Shown here: in pieces, positions 36,291 to 43,300 of the stretch | Position numbering within the stretch: position 1 is the stretch's first letter | How the letters are laid out: the number at the start of each line of letters is the position of its first letter | Assembly (NCBI GenBank): GCA_016187945.1 | Contig: JACPIT010000005.1 | Span: 372,001-436,000, forward strand | Source: Opitutia bacterium | Lineage (GTDB): Bacteria; Verrucomicrobiota; Verrucomicrobiia; Opitutales; Opitutaceae | Reading direction: 5' to 3' | DNA length: 64,000 bases | Translations under genes and position numbers: made by a program | The notes under the pieces: model-generated | Told to the model about the DNA's origin: nothing | Databases searched by the model: none | Seen by the model: the letters and a program-made list of their open reading frames with translations, nothing else

Positions 36291-39260
36291 TCAGAGCTTC
36301 TGCGTGTAGGTCAGGGACCAGCGACGCGGGGCCTGGGCGATGAAGCCGTAGTAGTCGGTATTGTTGGCGAGGTTGTCGATGTTCAGTTGGATCGAGGCTT
36401 CGTGGCCGCGGACCTTGAACTCGTAACGCGCCATGCCGTTCCACATCGTCTTCGATTTCGTGCTCAGGAAGATGACGTTGCCGTTGGCGTCCTTCGGCTG
36501 GGTGAAGAACGTCGGGTAGATGACGCCGGGGCCTTCGTAGACCGCGCCGATGCCGAGCGAGAGACCTTTAAGCGAGGAGGCCTTCGGGAAGTTGTAGTTC
36601 ACCCAGGCGGAGCCTTGGTTCTTCGGCGTGCCGTCGAGCGTGAGGCCGTCGCCGAAGGATTTGTGGGTGGACGTGTCGGTCGGATCGGTGAAGCGAGCGG
36701 AGGCCGCGGAGCCGCCGTCGGCCCAATCGATCGGAGCATACCAGATCGCCCACTTGTCCTGCGGGTAGGGATACTTGATCCACGCGGAGGCGTTGAGAAC
36801 CTTCTTCTCCACGTGCGCCCACGAGAGGGCGATCTGGAGATTGTCGGTCGGCGAGAGGAGGACTTGTGCGTCCCAGCCCTCGGAGCGATCGGAGCCGAGC
36901 GGCACGGAGCGGCCGCCGGTCGGTCCCGGGGGCCCGCCGCCGTTGTAGTCGGCCGTGGCTTCGTTGGTCAGGTTGTCGAAGCTGTAGATCCAGCCCCACC
37001 AGCCGGTCTGCTTTTGCGCGAGGACGTTCGAGAAAATCGAGTCCATGAACGCGGCGCCGGTGGTGCTGGAGGCGTTGACATACCAGTTGGTGTTACCGGC
37101 GGAGTTGGTGGCTTGGTAGATGGAGCCGGCGGCGACGGCGGCGTTCCATTGCGCGGTGGAGGCGACGACGGCGCCGTTCCAGCCGTTGGTGTTCGGGTTC
37201 AGATCGTTGATCTGATAAACGATGTTCTTGTTCGGATTGAAGTAGTGGACGCTCGCATCCGTCGGGGCCCACCAGATGCCGCCGGGGTTGCCGATGCCGA
37301 CGCGGGTGCGGGTGATCTCGAACTTGCTGATCGTGCCGGACAGGCGGCCTTCGAAGAGGTCGAACTTGAGGCCGATTTCCTTGTCCTCGCCGAGGGCGGC
37401 TTTGATGACGTTGCCGTTGAAGTCCTTTGCGCCGTCGTAATTCGGCAGGCTGGACTCGGCCTTCATCGCATAGAGCGAGAGGTTGCCGCTGCGGGTGAGG
37501 CGGATGTCGATGCCGTATTGGTAGGTCGTGTCCTTGCTCGGCTCGCCGTATTGTTCGACGGGCGCGGCGTCGTAGCCCTGGTTGTGCGAGATGTGATCGG
37601 CGCCCCATTGCGGGTTGTAGTGCCAGAATTTATTCCAGCTCCGATCCTTTCGGGCACCGGCGATGAGCGTGACCCAGTCGTCGAGGAGCTTGCCTTGGTA
37701 GACCGCATAGAGGGCGGAGTCCTTCGTCTTCTGGATTTGGTGGAAGAGGTCCGTCATGACCGCGTCGGGCGTGTTGTCGGCTTGGAAACCGTATTTGAAC
37801 GGCGTGAAGTCGGACGGGTTTTTATACATGTTGCGGTCGTAGGGCGTGCCGCGGACGGAGCTCTCGTAGCGCTCGTTGGTGTAGTTGAGGCCGACGAGGA
37901 AGGTGTTGCCGAGCTTCAGCCACTTCGAGTCTTGGAAGAGGTCGAGCTTGTAGGTGAGGTCGGCGCGGATCTGCTCGTGGTTATCGTGCTCGTTGGAGAG
38001 ATTCCACTGGTAGCCGATCGTGGCGGCGCGGGCGCCGGTCGGGAAACCGCTCTGGCCGGTGACCAGCGGGATGTAGGTCACGGTGCCGCGGGCCCAAGCC
38101 GGGACGGAGGTGCCGGGATTTTGGAGCGAGGCCGAGACGTCGAGCTGATCGTAGCTGAAGCTGGAGTTGTTGTAGCCGAGATTGAAGTAGAGGTTCTCGG
38201 CGAGCTTCTGCTCGAGCTTCACGAGGATGTTGTAGGCCTTGCTGTCGTTGAAGGTGTCGGGACCGCTCCAGCGGAACTCCTTCGGGTCGCGACCGCCGGG
38301 CGTGAGGAAGCCGCCGTTGTAGGCTGCGGAGTCGTTCACGAAGCCGCTCGGGACCGCACGGAGGTTTTGGAAGCCGATGCCGCGGCGGTTCTGCTCGCCG
38401 AACTCGGTGTCGAAGGTGACCTTGGTGTCCTTGAAGGGCTGCCAGGTGACGATCGGGGCGACGAAGAAGTGGTTCTCCTTGGCGTAGTCGGTGTAGTCAT
38501 CCTTCGACTGGTAGGCGGCGGTGAGGCGGTAGTTGACCGTGCTCGAGATCGGGCCGGTGTAGTCGAGGGTGGCGCGCTTCTGGTTGTAGCTGCCGATGCC
38601 GAAACCGATCTCGCCGCCGGCTTTGTTGCTCGGCTGCTTGACGAGGTAGTTCACCACGCCGCCGAAGTTGCCGACGCCGTAGAGCAGCGAGGATGGGCCG
38701 CGGATGACTTCGACGCGCGAGAGGTTGACCGAGTCGGTCGAGTTCTGGCGGCGGAAGCCGTCGCGCAGCGAGGCTTCGGTAAGGAAGCCGCGGATCTTCA
38801 CGTGCGTCTGGTCGGCGGTGCCGGTGCTGCCTTCCGGATTGTTGATGCGGCCGGGTGTCGTGGCGGCCCAGCCCTGCGTCGTGCCCCAGTCGTTTTGCGA
38901 CTGGAGCTGGATGCCGGCGCTGTAGCGCAGCGACTCACGCAGATCCTTCGAGCCGGTGTCGCGGATGAATTGCTCCGTGATCACCTCGATGGGCATCGGC
39001 AGGTCTTTGATCGCGGTGTTCAGGCGCGTGCCGGACGTGGTGTTGGTGGCTTTGTAGCCCTTGTCCTTGTCGGTCGTGACGGTGAACGGGGAGAGCTGGT
39101 AGGTTTGCTCTTCTTCGGCTTTCGGGGCGGCGAGGGCCGCGGTGTTGTCGGTCGCCGGCTGCGTCTGCGCCAGAGCGAGGCTCTGGGACGAGACGAGCAG
39201 GAGGGCCGCCAAACACGATTTGAATCCGGCATCGCGGATTGGGTTTAGCTGGGGGTGCAT
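36291..39260 (-). CDS. TonB-dependent receptor 1 of the beta-glucan locus
   Basis: A 989-residue outer-membrane receptor. It has a signal peptide (cleavage near ALAQ), an extension carrying YQLSPFTVTTDKDKGYKATN, a plug domain (IKDLPMPIEVITEQFIRDTG, VEVIRGPSSLLYGVGNFGGV) and a beta-barrel to the end (SLTYTQKL). The 'atnTtsGTRlntaIkDLPmpi' plug is of the FhuE/ferrichrome style that is expanded in this group, where it can accompany sugar genes. ATG 39260 begins the signal peptide. It is divergent from LacI regulator 1, and palindromic operators lie between. Paralogue of the receptor at 43301-46234. Confidence 0.92.
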   Translation of the reverse strand: MHPQLNPIRDAGFKSCLAALLLVSSQSLALAQTQPATDNTAALAAPKAEEEQTYQLSPFTVTTDKDKGYKATNTTSGTRLNTAIKDLPMPIEVITEQFIRDTGSKDLRESLRYSAGIQLQSQNDWGTTQGWAATTPGRINNPEGSTGTADQTHVKIRGFLTEASLRDGFRRQNSTDSVNLSRVEVIRGPSSLLYGVGNFGGVVNYLVKQPSNKAGGEIGFGIGSYNQKRATLDYTGPISSTVNYRLTAAYQSKDDYTDYAKENHFFVAPIVTWQPFKDTKVTFDTEFGEQNRRGIGFQNLRAVPSGFVNDSAAYNGGFLTPGGRDPKEFRWSGPDTFNDSKAYNILVKLEQKLAENLYFNLGYNNSSFSYDQLDVSASLQNPGTSVPAWARGTVTYIPLVTGQSGFPTGARAATIGYQWNLSNEHDNHEQIRADLTYKLDLFQDSKWLKLGNTFLVGLNYTNERYESSVRGTPYDRNMYKNPSDFTPFKYGFQADNTPDAVMTDLFHQIQKTKDSALYAVYQGKLLDDWVTLIAGARKDRSWNKFWHYNPQWGADHISHNQGYDAAPVEQYGEPSKDTTYQYGIDIRLTRSGNLSLYAMKAESSLPNYDGAKDFNGNVIKAALGEDKEIGLKFDLFEGRLSGTISKFEITRTRVGIGNPGGIWWAPTDASVHYFNPNKNIVYQINDLNPNTNGWNGAVVASTAQWNAAVAAGSIYQATNSAGNTNWYVNASSTTGAAFMDSIFSNVLAQKQTGWWGWIYSFDNLTNEATADYNGGGPPGPTGGRSVPLGSDRSEGWDAQVLLSPTDNLQIALSWAHVEKKVLNASAWIKYPYPQDKWAIWYAPIDWADGGSAASARFTDPTDTSTHKSFGDGLTLDGTPKNQGSAWVNYNFPKASSLKGLSLGIGAVYEGPGVIYPTFFTQPKDANGNVIFLSTKSKTMWNGMARYEFKVRGHEASIQLNIDNLANNTDYYGFIAQAPRRWSLTYTQKL

Positions 39261-39661
39261 GTTAGGAGGGGCAGAGTTGGGCTGCGGCGCCTCTCTGCTG
39301 GAGTTCTCCGCGCAGGCGTTTTCGCCCGTGGGGACGAGCGGGGAAACGAGAGGTGGGGAGCAACAGCGGGGAGGCGATAACGGCTCACCAAGCGAGCCGT
39401 TACCGCATCGGAGCACGTCGAATTGCACGTGGTCAACACTAATGTGCACAAGACTGTGCGCATATGACGGACGGTCTTTTGTCCCTAATTTATCTCATAA
39501 AACTCTACAATAGAGCAGATAAAAATACGCGCTCGCGTGCGACTGGTCACAAATTGCGCTTAGATTGTGTAGTTATGTGCACATAAAATTACGTCTTGAA
39601 AGTGCGCACGCCCTCGTCGATAACACCGCCCGCGCCGCGCCCGCGGCGTGCCCCACCCCGA
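39261..39661. promoter_or_regulatory. AT-rich divergent control region, locus 1
   Basis: A 401-bp gap whose central part (about 39460-39600) is much richer in AT than the rest of the window. It carries several palindromes centred on TGYRCA: TGTGCACA at 39443-39450, TGTGCGCA at 39455-39462, TTATGTGCACATAA at 39573-39586 and GTGCGCAC at 39602-39609. These are candidate LacI sites between TonB receptor 1 and its LacI gene. The exact -35/-10 boxes are uncertain. Confidence 0.7.
39573..39586. promoter_or_regulatory. Candidate LacI operator, perfect 14-bp palindrome
   Basis: TTATGTGCACATAA is its own reverse complement. It lies 76 bp upstream of the LacI 1 start and 313 bp from the receptor start. 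A second copy of the core TGTGCACA at 39443-39450 is centred 133 bp away, which would suit looping by a tetramer or two dimers. The binding factor is inferred to be the adjacent LacI protein. Confidence 0.7.
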
Positions 39662-40717
39662 ATGGAAACGCTGAATCAAGGCCTCATCGCGAAGCGGCTG
39701 AATATCTCGCGCACGACCGTCTCACGCAGCCTGGCGAACCACCCCGCGATCAGCGCGGAGACGCGTGCGAAGGTGCATTCGATGGCCGAGGAGCTCGGCT
39801 ATCGCCAATCGCCGGGACGCCGCGCGCGGCGGGCGAAGGCGGCGAGGCGCGACGTCACGATCGGCGTGCTCATCGGCGTGCCCGAGGGCAACGTGAAGAT
39901 GGCGACCTTCCCCTATCTGCTCAAAGGCATCCGCGAGTGCGCGGAAGTGGAGCGCGTGAAAGTCGACATCCACTACCAGCCGCCCGAAGCGTTTCATCCC
40001 GAGGCGGGGCGCAAGCCGGTCTTCCGCCACATCCGCAGCGGCGATTGGCGTGGCGCGCTGCTCATCTATCCGTTCACCGAGGCGGCGGTCGACGTGATCG
40101 CGCGGAAAATTTCCACCGTCTCGCTGCTCGAAAATTACGACAACCCGCTCGTCGACACGATCGACACCGACGAGGTCGCCGGCATCGTCGTGCTCGTGCG
40201 GCAACTCGTCGCCGCGGGCCACCAGCGCATCGGCTATCTCACGTGGAATTATCCCGTCGGCGGCCACTGGGCGCTGCAACGCTTCGGCGGCTACGTCGAG
40301 GCGCTCTTCAGCCTCGGCCTGGAGTTCAACCCGAGCTGGGTGCTCAACATTCACAAGGATGCGACGCGACGCAGCCCGGTCGAAATCTGCGACGAGGTCG
40401 CGCGCCTCACGCGCGCCGGCGGCCCCACCGCCTGGGTCTGCGCGGCCGACCACCAAGCCTACCAACTCATCCAGGATCTCCAGGTGCGCGGTGTGCGCGT
40501 GCCGGTGGATATCTCGATCACCGGGTTCGATGGACTCGAGCCGCCGCAGCACTTGCCGCGCGTGATGTCGATGCAGGTGCCGAGCGAGGACATCGGCATC
40601 GCCGGCGTGTCGCGTCTGCTGAATCGACTCGTGCACCCGAACTCGCCGCGCCGGAAAATCCTGGTCGAGGCGAAGCTCGTGCCCGGCGAGACGATCGCCG
40701 CGCCGCTCGGCGCGTGA
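39662..40717 (+). CDS. LacI-family regulator 1
   Basis: A 351-residue DNA-binding repressor or activator. The N-terminal helix-turn-helix reads LIAKRLNISRTTVSRSLANH with the hinge-type AISAETRAKVHSMAEELGY, and a periplasmic-binding-like sensor domain follows (ITIGVLIGVPEG-like start, AWVCAADHQAYQLIQDL, SITGFDGLEPPQHLPRV). ATG 39662 is chosen over a longer frame from 39596. The same-length paralogue at 46654 differs at only one position in the recognition helix (SRTTVSRS against SRATVSRS). It is divergent from TonB receptor 1, which it probably controls. Confidence 0.93.
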   Translation: METLNQGLIAKRLNISRTTVSRSLANHPAISAETRAKVHSMAEELGYRQSPGRRARRAKAARRDVTIGVLIGVPEGNVKMATFPYLLKGIRECAEVERVKVDIHYQPPEAFHPEAGRKPVFRHIRSGDWRGALLIYPFTEAAVDVIARKISTVSLLENYDNPLVDTIDTDEVAGIVVLVRQLVAAGHQRIGYLTWNYPVGGHWALQRFGGYVEALFSLGLEFNPSWVLNIHKDATRRSPVEICDEVARLTRAGGPTAWVCAADHQAYQLIQDLQVRGVRVPVDISITGFDGLEPPQHLPRVMSMQVPSEDIGIAGVSRLLNRLVHPNSPRRKILVEAKLVPGETIAAPLGA

Positions 40718-40739
40718 GATCCCGGCGCGCGGAAACCCT

Positions 40740-40811
40740 GTAGCGGCGGTCTATGACCGCCGAGCGAAAGATGAACACGCGCGCGAGTCGGCGGTCATAG
40801 GCCGCCGCTGC
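40740..40811. repeat. REPIN-like palindrome after LacI 1
   Basis: GTAGCGGCGGTCTATGACCG and an arm GGTCATAGGCCGCCGCTGC enclose a spacer. It lies between the convergent stops of LacI 1 and GH16. Confidence 0.85.
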
Positions 40812-40821
40812 AGAAAGCCGC

Positions 40822-41631
40822 TTACCCCGCGGCGCGCTGATAGACGCGCACGAATTCGATTTCCATGCGCGCGGGGAACGCCGACTCGTCCACGCCTTTC
40901 GCGCCGCCCCACAGGCCGCCGACGGCGATGTTGAGGATCAGATAAAAATTCTGCTGATACGGCCAGCGGCGCCAGTCGGCACCGTTTTTCCGATCGGTGA
41001 AGTAACACGCGTCGTCGACGAAGATGCGAATCTCCTCCGCGTCCCATTCGAGAGCGTAGGTGTGAAACGCTTCGCTCGCGTCGGGCACGAGCGTCTGCGC
41101 CGTGACGGGTTTGCCGCCCTTGTCGCCGTTGTGTTGCTGATTGTGCAGCGAGCCGTGCACGACGCCCGGATCGTAGCCGACATGTTCCATGATATCGATC
41201 TCGCCGATGTCGGGCCAAAAGCCGCCGCCGAGCGTGTGCTGCACCGGCAGCATCCAAATCGCCGGCCACGTGCCGCGACCGGCGGGGAGTTTCGCGCGCA
41301 CTTCGATGCGGCCGTAGCGCCAATCGGCTTTGCCGCGCGTGACGAGACGCGCGGAGGTGTAGGCACAGCCCTGCCATTTTTCGCGCCGCGCTTCGAGCAC
41401 GAGGCGGCCGTGTTCGACGCGTGCGTTCTCGCGGCGCGCGGTGTAGCTCTCGAGTTCGTTGTTGCCCCAGCCGTCGCTGCCGAGGTCGAAGTTCCATTTC
41501 GCGGCATCGGGCGCGCCGTCGCGCTCGAATTCGTCGGACCAGACGAGTTGCCAGCCGGACGGAGTGGCGCCGGACGCGGCGATCGACGAGAGCGGAAACA
41601 TGAGAGCGAGGGAAAGTGCGGCGAGTTTCAC
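40822..41631 (-). CDS. GH16 beta-1,3(4)-glucanase (laminarinase type)
   Basis: A 269-residue exported endoglucanase. A short signal peptide (KLAALSLALMFPLSSIAASG) is followed by a GH16 beta-jelly-roll with DEFERDGAPDAAKWNFDLG, the catalytic EIDIME (nucleophile Glu144, Asp146, acid/base Glu149), HTYALEWDAEEIRIFVDD and a C-terminal EFVRVYQ strand. The GTG start at 41631 overlaps the GPH 2 stop by 4 bp (GTGA), so the two are translationally coupled. Laminarinase-type sequence and context point to beta-1,3-glucan as substrate. Confidence 0.94.
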   Translation of the reverse strand: MKLAALSLALMFPLSSIAASGATPSGWQLVWSDEFERDGAPDAAKWNFDLGSDGWGNNELESYTARRENARVEHGRLVLEARREKWQGCAYTSARLVTRGKADWRYGRIEVRAKLPAGRGTWPAIWMLPVQHTLGGGFWPDIGEIDIMEHVGYDPGVVHGSLHNQQHNGDKGGKPVTAQTLVPDASEAFHTYALEWDAEEIRIFVDDACYFTDRKNGADWRRWPYQQNFYLILNIAVGGLWGGAKGVDESAFPARMEIEFVRVYQRAAG

Positions 41632-43061
41632 GAAGCGGAGGCGGGCGAAGGCGCGGCACGGCGCGCGGCGAGATCGCGCTCGATCTGTTTCACCGTCGGG
41701 TCGTCGAGGCGGTAGAAGAAAATCGCGAGGCCGCTGAGCAGCGCGAAGGCGCCCGGCAGCACGGCGAAAACAATGTAGATGCCGGAGATGGCGCGCGGGG
41801 TTTGGGCGGCGTTGGCGACGTAGCCGTAGTAGCTGAGCAGCCAGCCGAGCAGCGCGGTGCCGAGAGCGAGGCCGACTTTTTGCGCGAGCACGGCGGCGGA
41901 GAAGACGAGACCGGTGCTGCGGCGGCCGAACTTCCATTCGCCGTAGTCGGCGGTGTCGGCATAGAAGGACCAGACGATGGCGGGCGTGGGACCGGCGACG
42001 AAGGAGGCGAAGATGTTGAGCGCGGCGAGGACGGCGAGGTTGTGCGGATCGACGACGAAGAACGCGGCCATCGCGAGCGCGTTGAGGATGGTGAGCCAGA
42101 TCATCAGCGGGCGGCGCGGGAAGAAACGCAGGAAGAGTTTCGTGCAGAGCGAACCGACGATGAAGGCGGACGCGCCGGCGAAGTTGTAGAGGCCGAGTCC
42201 GGAGGAGGAGATTTTCAGGAAACCGAGCACGCGCGCGAAGGGCCCGAAGAGTTCGTCGAAGCCGCGGAGGGCGTCGTCGCCGACGATGTATTTGAAGTAA
42301 TAGACCGTGGCGCCGGCGCGCAGGCCGACGTTGGCGAGGGTGAGAAACGCGGCGAAGAAGAGGACGAGCCAGGGGCCGTTGCCGGCGAGGTCGCGGAGGT
42401 CGGTCCAGACGGATTGCTGGGCGTTGACCGGAGCGGCGACGCGTTCGCGGGTGTTCGCGAAGGTGTAGAGAAACATCGCGACGGAGATCACCGCGAAGAG
42501 AATCATCAGATTGCGGAAGCTGTCGGCTTCGGTGGCGCCGAAGTGGTCTTTGAGCCAGGGCACGTAGGTGCCGATGACGAGGCTGCCGGTGAAGGCGCAG
42601 GCGAAGCGGTAGGCGGAGAGCGACGTGCGATCTTCGGAGGATGGCGACATCACGCCCATGAGCGCGGAGTAAGGCGTGTTGATCGCGAGGTAAGCGAGCA
42701 GCGTGAGGCTGTAGGTCGCGTAGGCGAAAACGATCTTGGCCGTCGGGCTGAGCGACGGGTTGGAAAACATCAGGTAGCCGAGTGCGCCGTAGGGCAGCGC
42801 ACCCCAGAGCAGATACGGGCGGAACTTGCCCCAGCGGGTGGTGGTGCGATCGGCGAGCATGCCGACGACGGGATTCATCATCCCGACGATGAACGGCACG
42901 AGACCGGCGATGGTGCCGGCGGTGGACGAGCCGAGGCCGAAGACGTCGGTGTAGTAGTAGACGAGAAAGCCGTTGAAGAGCGCGAAGTAGAAATTCGAAG
43001 CGGTGTCGCCGAGGCCGTAGGCGAGTTTTTCGCGGAAAGTGAGGACGCTGGAGGTGGGCAC
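41628..43061 (-). CDS. GPH-family sugar:cation symporter, copy 2
   Basis: A 477-residue carrier with the same fold and signatures as copy 1 (YGLGDTASNFYFALFNGF, GMLADRTTTRWGKFRPYLL). It starts with GTG 43061, preceded by CCTCTCCC, and overlaps the GH16 start by 4 bp. DNA similarity to copy 1 is strikingly high, including identical runs of 72 bp (41678-41749) and 41 bp (42199-42239), far beyond that of the neighbouring receptor and LacI paralogues. It is likely a carrier for gluco-oligosaccharides produced by GH16 and GH17. Confidence 0.93.
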   Translation of the reverse strand: MPTSSVLTFREKLAYGLGDTASNFYFALFNGFLVYYYTDVFGLGSSTAGTIAGLVPFIVGMMNPVVGMLADRTTTRWGKFRPYLLWGALPYGALGYLMFSNPSLSPTAKIVFAYATYSLTLLAYLAINTPYSALMGVMSPSSEDRTSLSAYRFACAFTGSLVIGTYVPWLKDHFGATEADSFRNLMILFAVISVAMFLYTFANTRERVAAPVNAQQSVWTDLRDLAGNGPWLVLFFAAFLTLANVGLRAGATVYYFKYIVGDDALRGFDELFGPFARVLGFLKISSSGLGLYNFAGASAFIVGSLCTKLFLRFFPRRPLMIWLTILNALAMAAFFVVDPHNLAVLAALNIFASFVAGPTPAIVWSFYADTADYGEWKFGRRSTGLVFSAAVLAQKVGLALGTALLGWLLSYYGYVANAAQTPRAISGIYIVFAVLPGAFALLSGLAIFFYRLDDPTVKQIERDLAARRAAPSPASAS

Positions 43062-43110
43062 GGGAGAGAGGCGGTGAGAGGTGTGCTAGTGCGATGACTT
43101 CACTTCGTTT

Positions 43111-43211
43111 GTCATCGCGAGCCCGACGGAGTCGGGCGTGGCGATCGATCGCGCTGGATTGGTTGGCCGATGTCGCCGGCGGCTCGGTAGTCGCTGCGCT
43201 CCTCGCAATGA
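43111..43211. repeat. Dispersed repeat, 'GTCATCGCGAG...CTCGCAATGAC' family, expanded
   Basis: Same ends as 17421-17498 (GTCATCGCGAGCCCGACGG and GCTCCTCGCAATGAC) but about 23 bp longer, because of extra sequence between the GCTGGATTG segment and the right end. It sits in the gap between TonB receptor 2 and GPH 2. Confidence 0.85.
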
Positions 43212-43234
43212 CAAGCTGCGATAATGGATACGGG

Positions 43235-43273
43235 CGAAAAAACGACGCGCACCAGCGGTGGCCGATGCGCGTC
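43235..43273 (-). terminator. Terminator after TonB receptor 2
   Basis: On the minus strand CGACGCGCA, a 14-base loop and TGCGCGTCG are followed by TTTTTTCG. It is at the same relative place as the terminator after TonB receptor 1, separating receptor and GPH genes. Confidence 0.87.
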
Positions 43274-43300
43274 GGAACTTGGGAACATGCTACCCCAAAC

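Noticed and set aside
35433-39248. A 1271-residue open frame antisense to GPH carrier 1 and TonB receptor 1
   Set aside because: It crosses a terminator and two good genes and has only repetitive Val/Gly/Glu/Arg-rich sequence.
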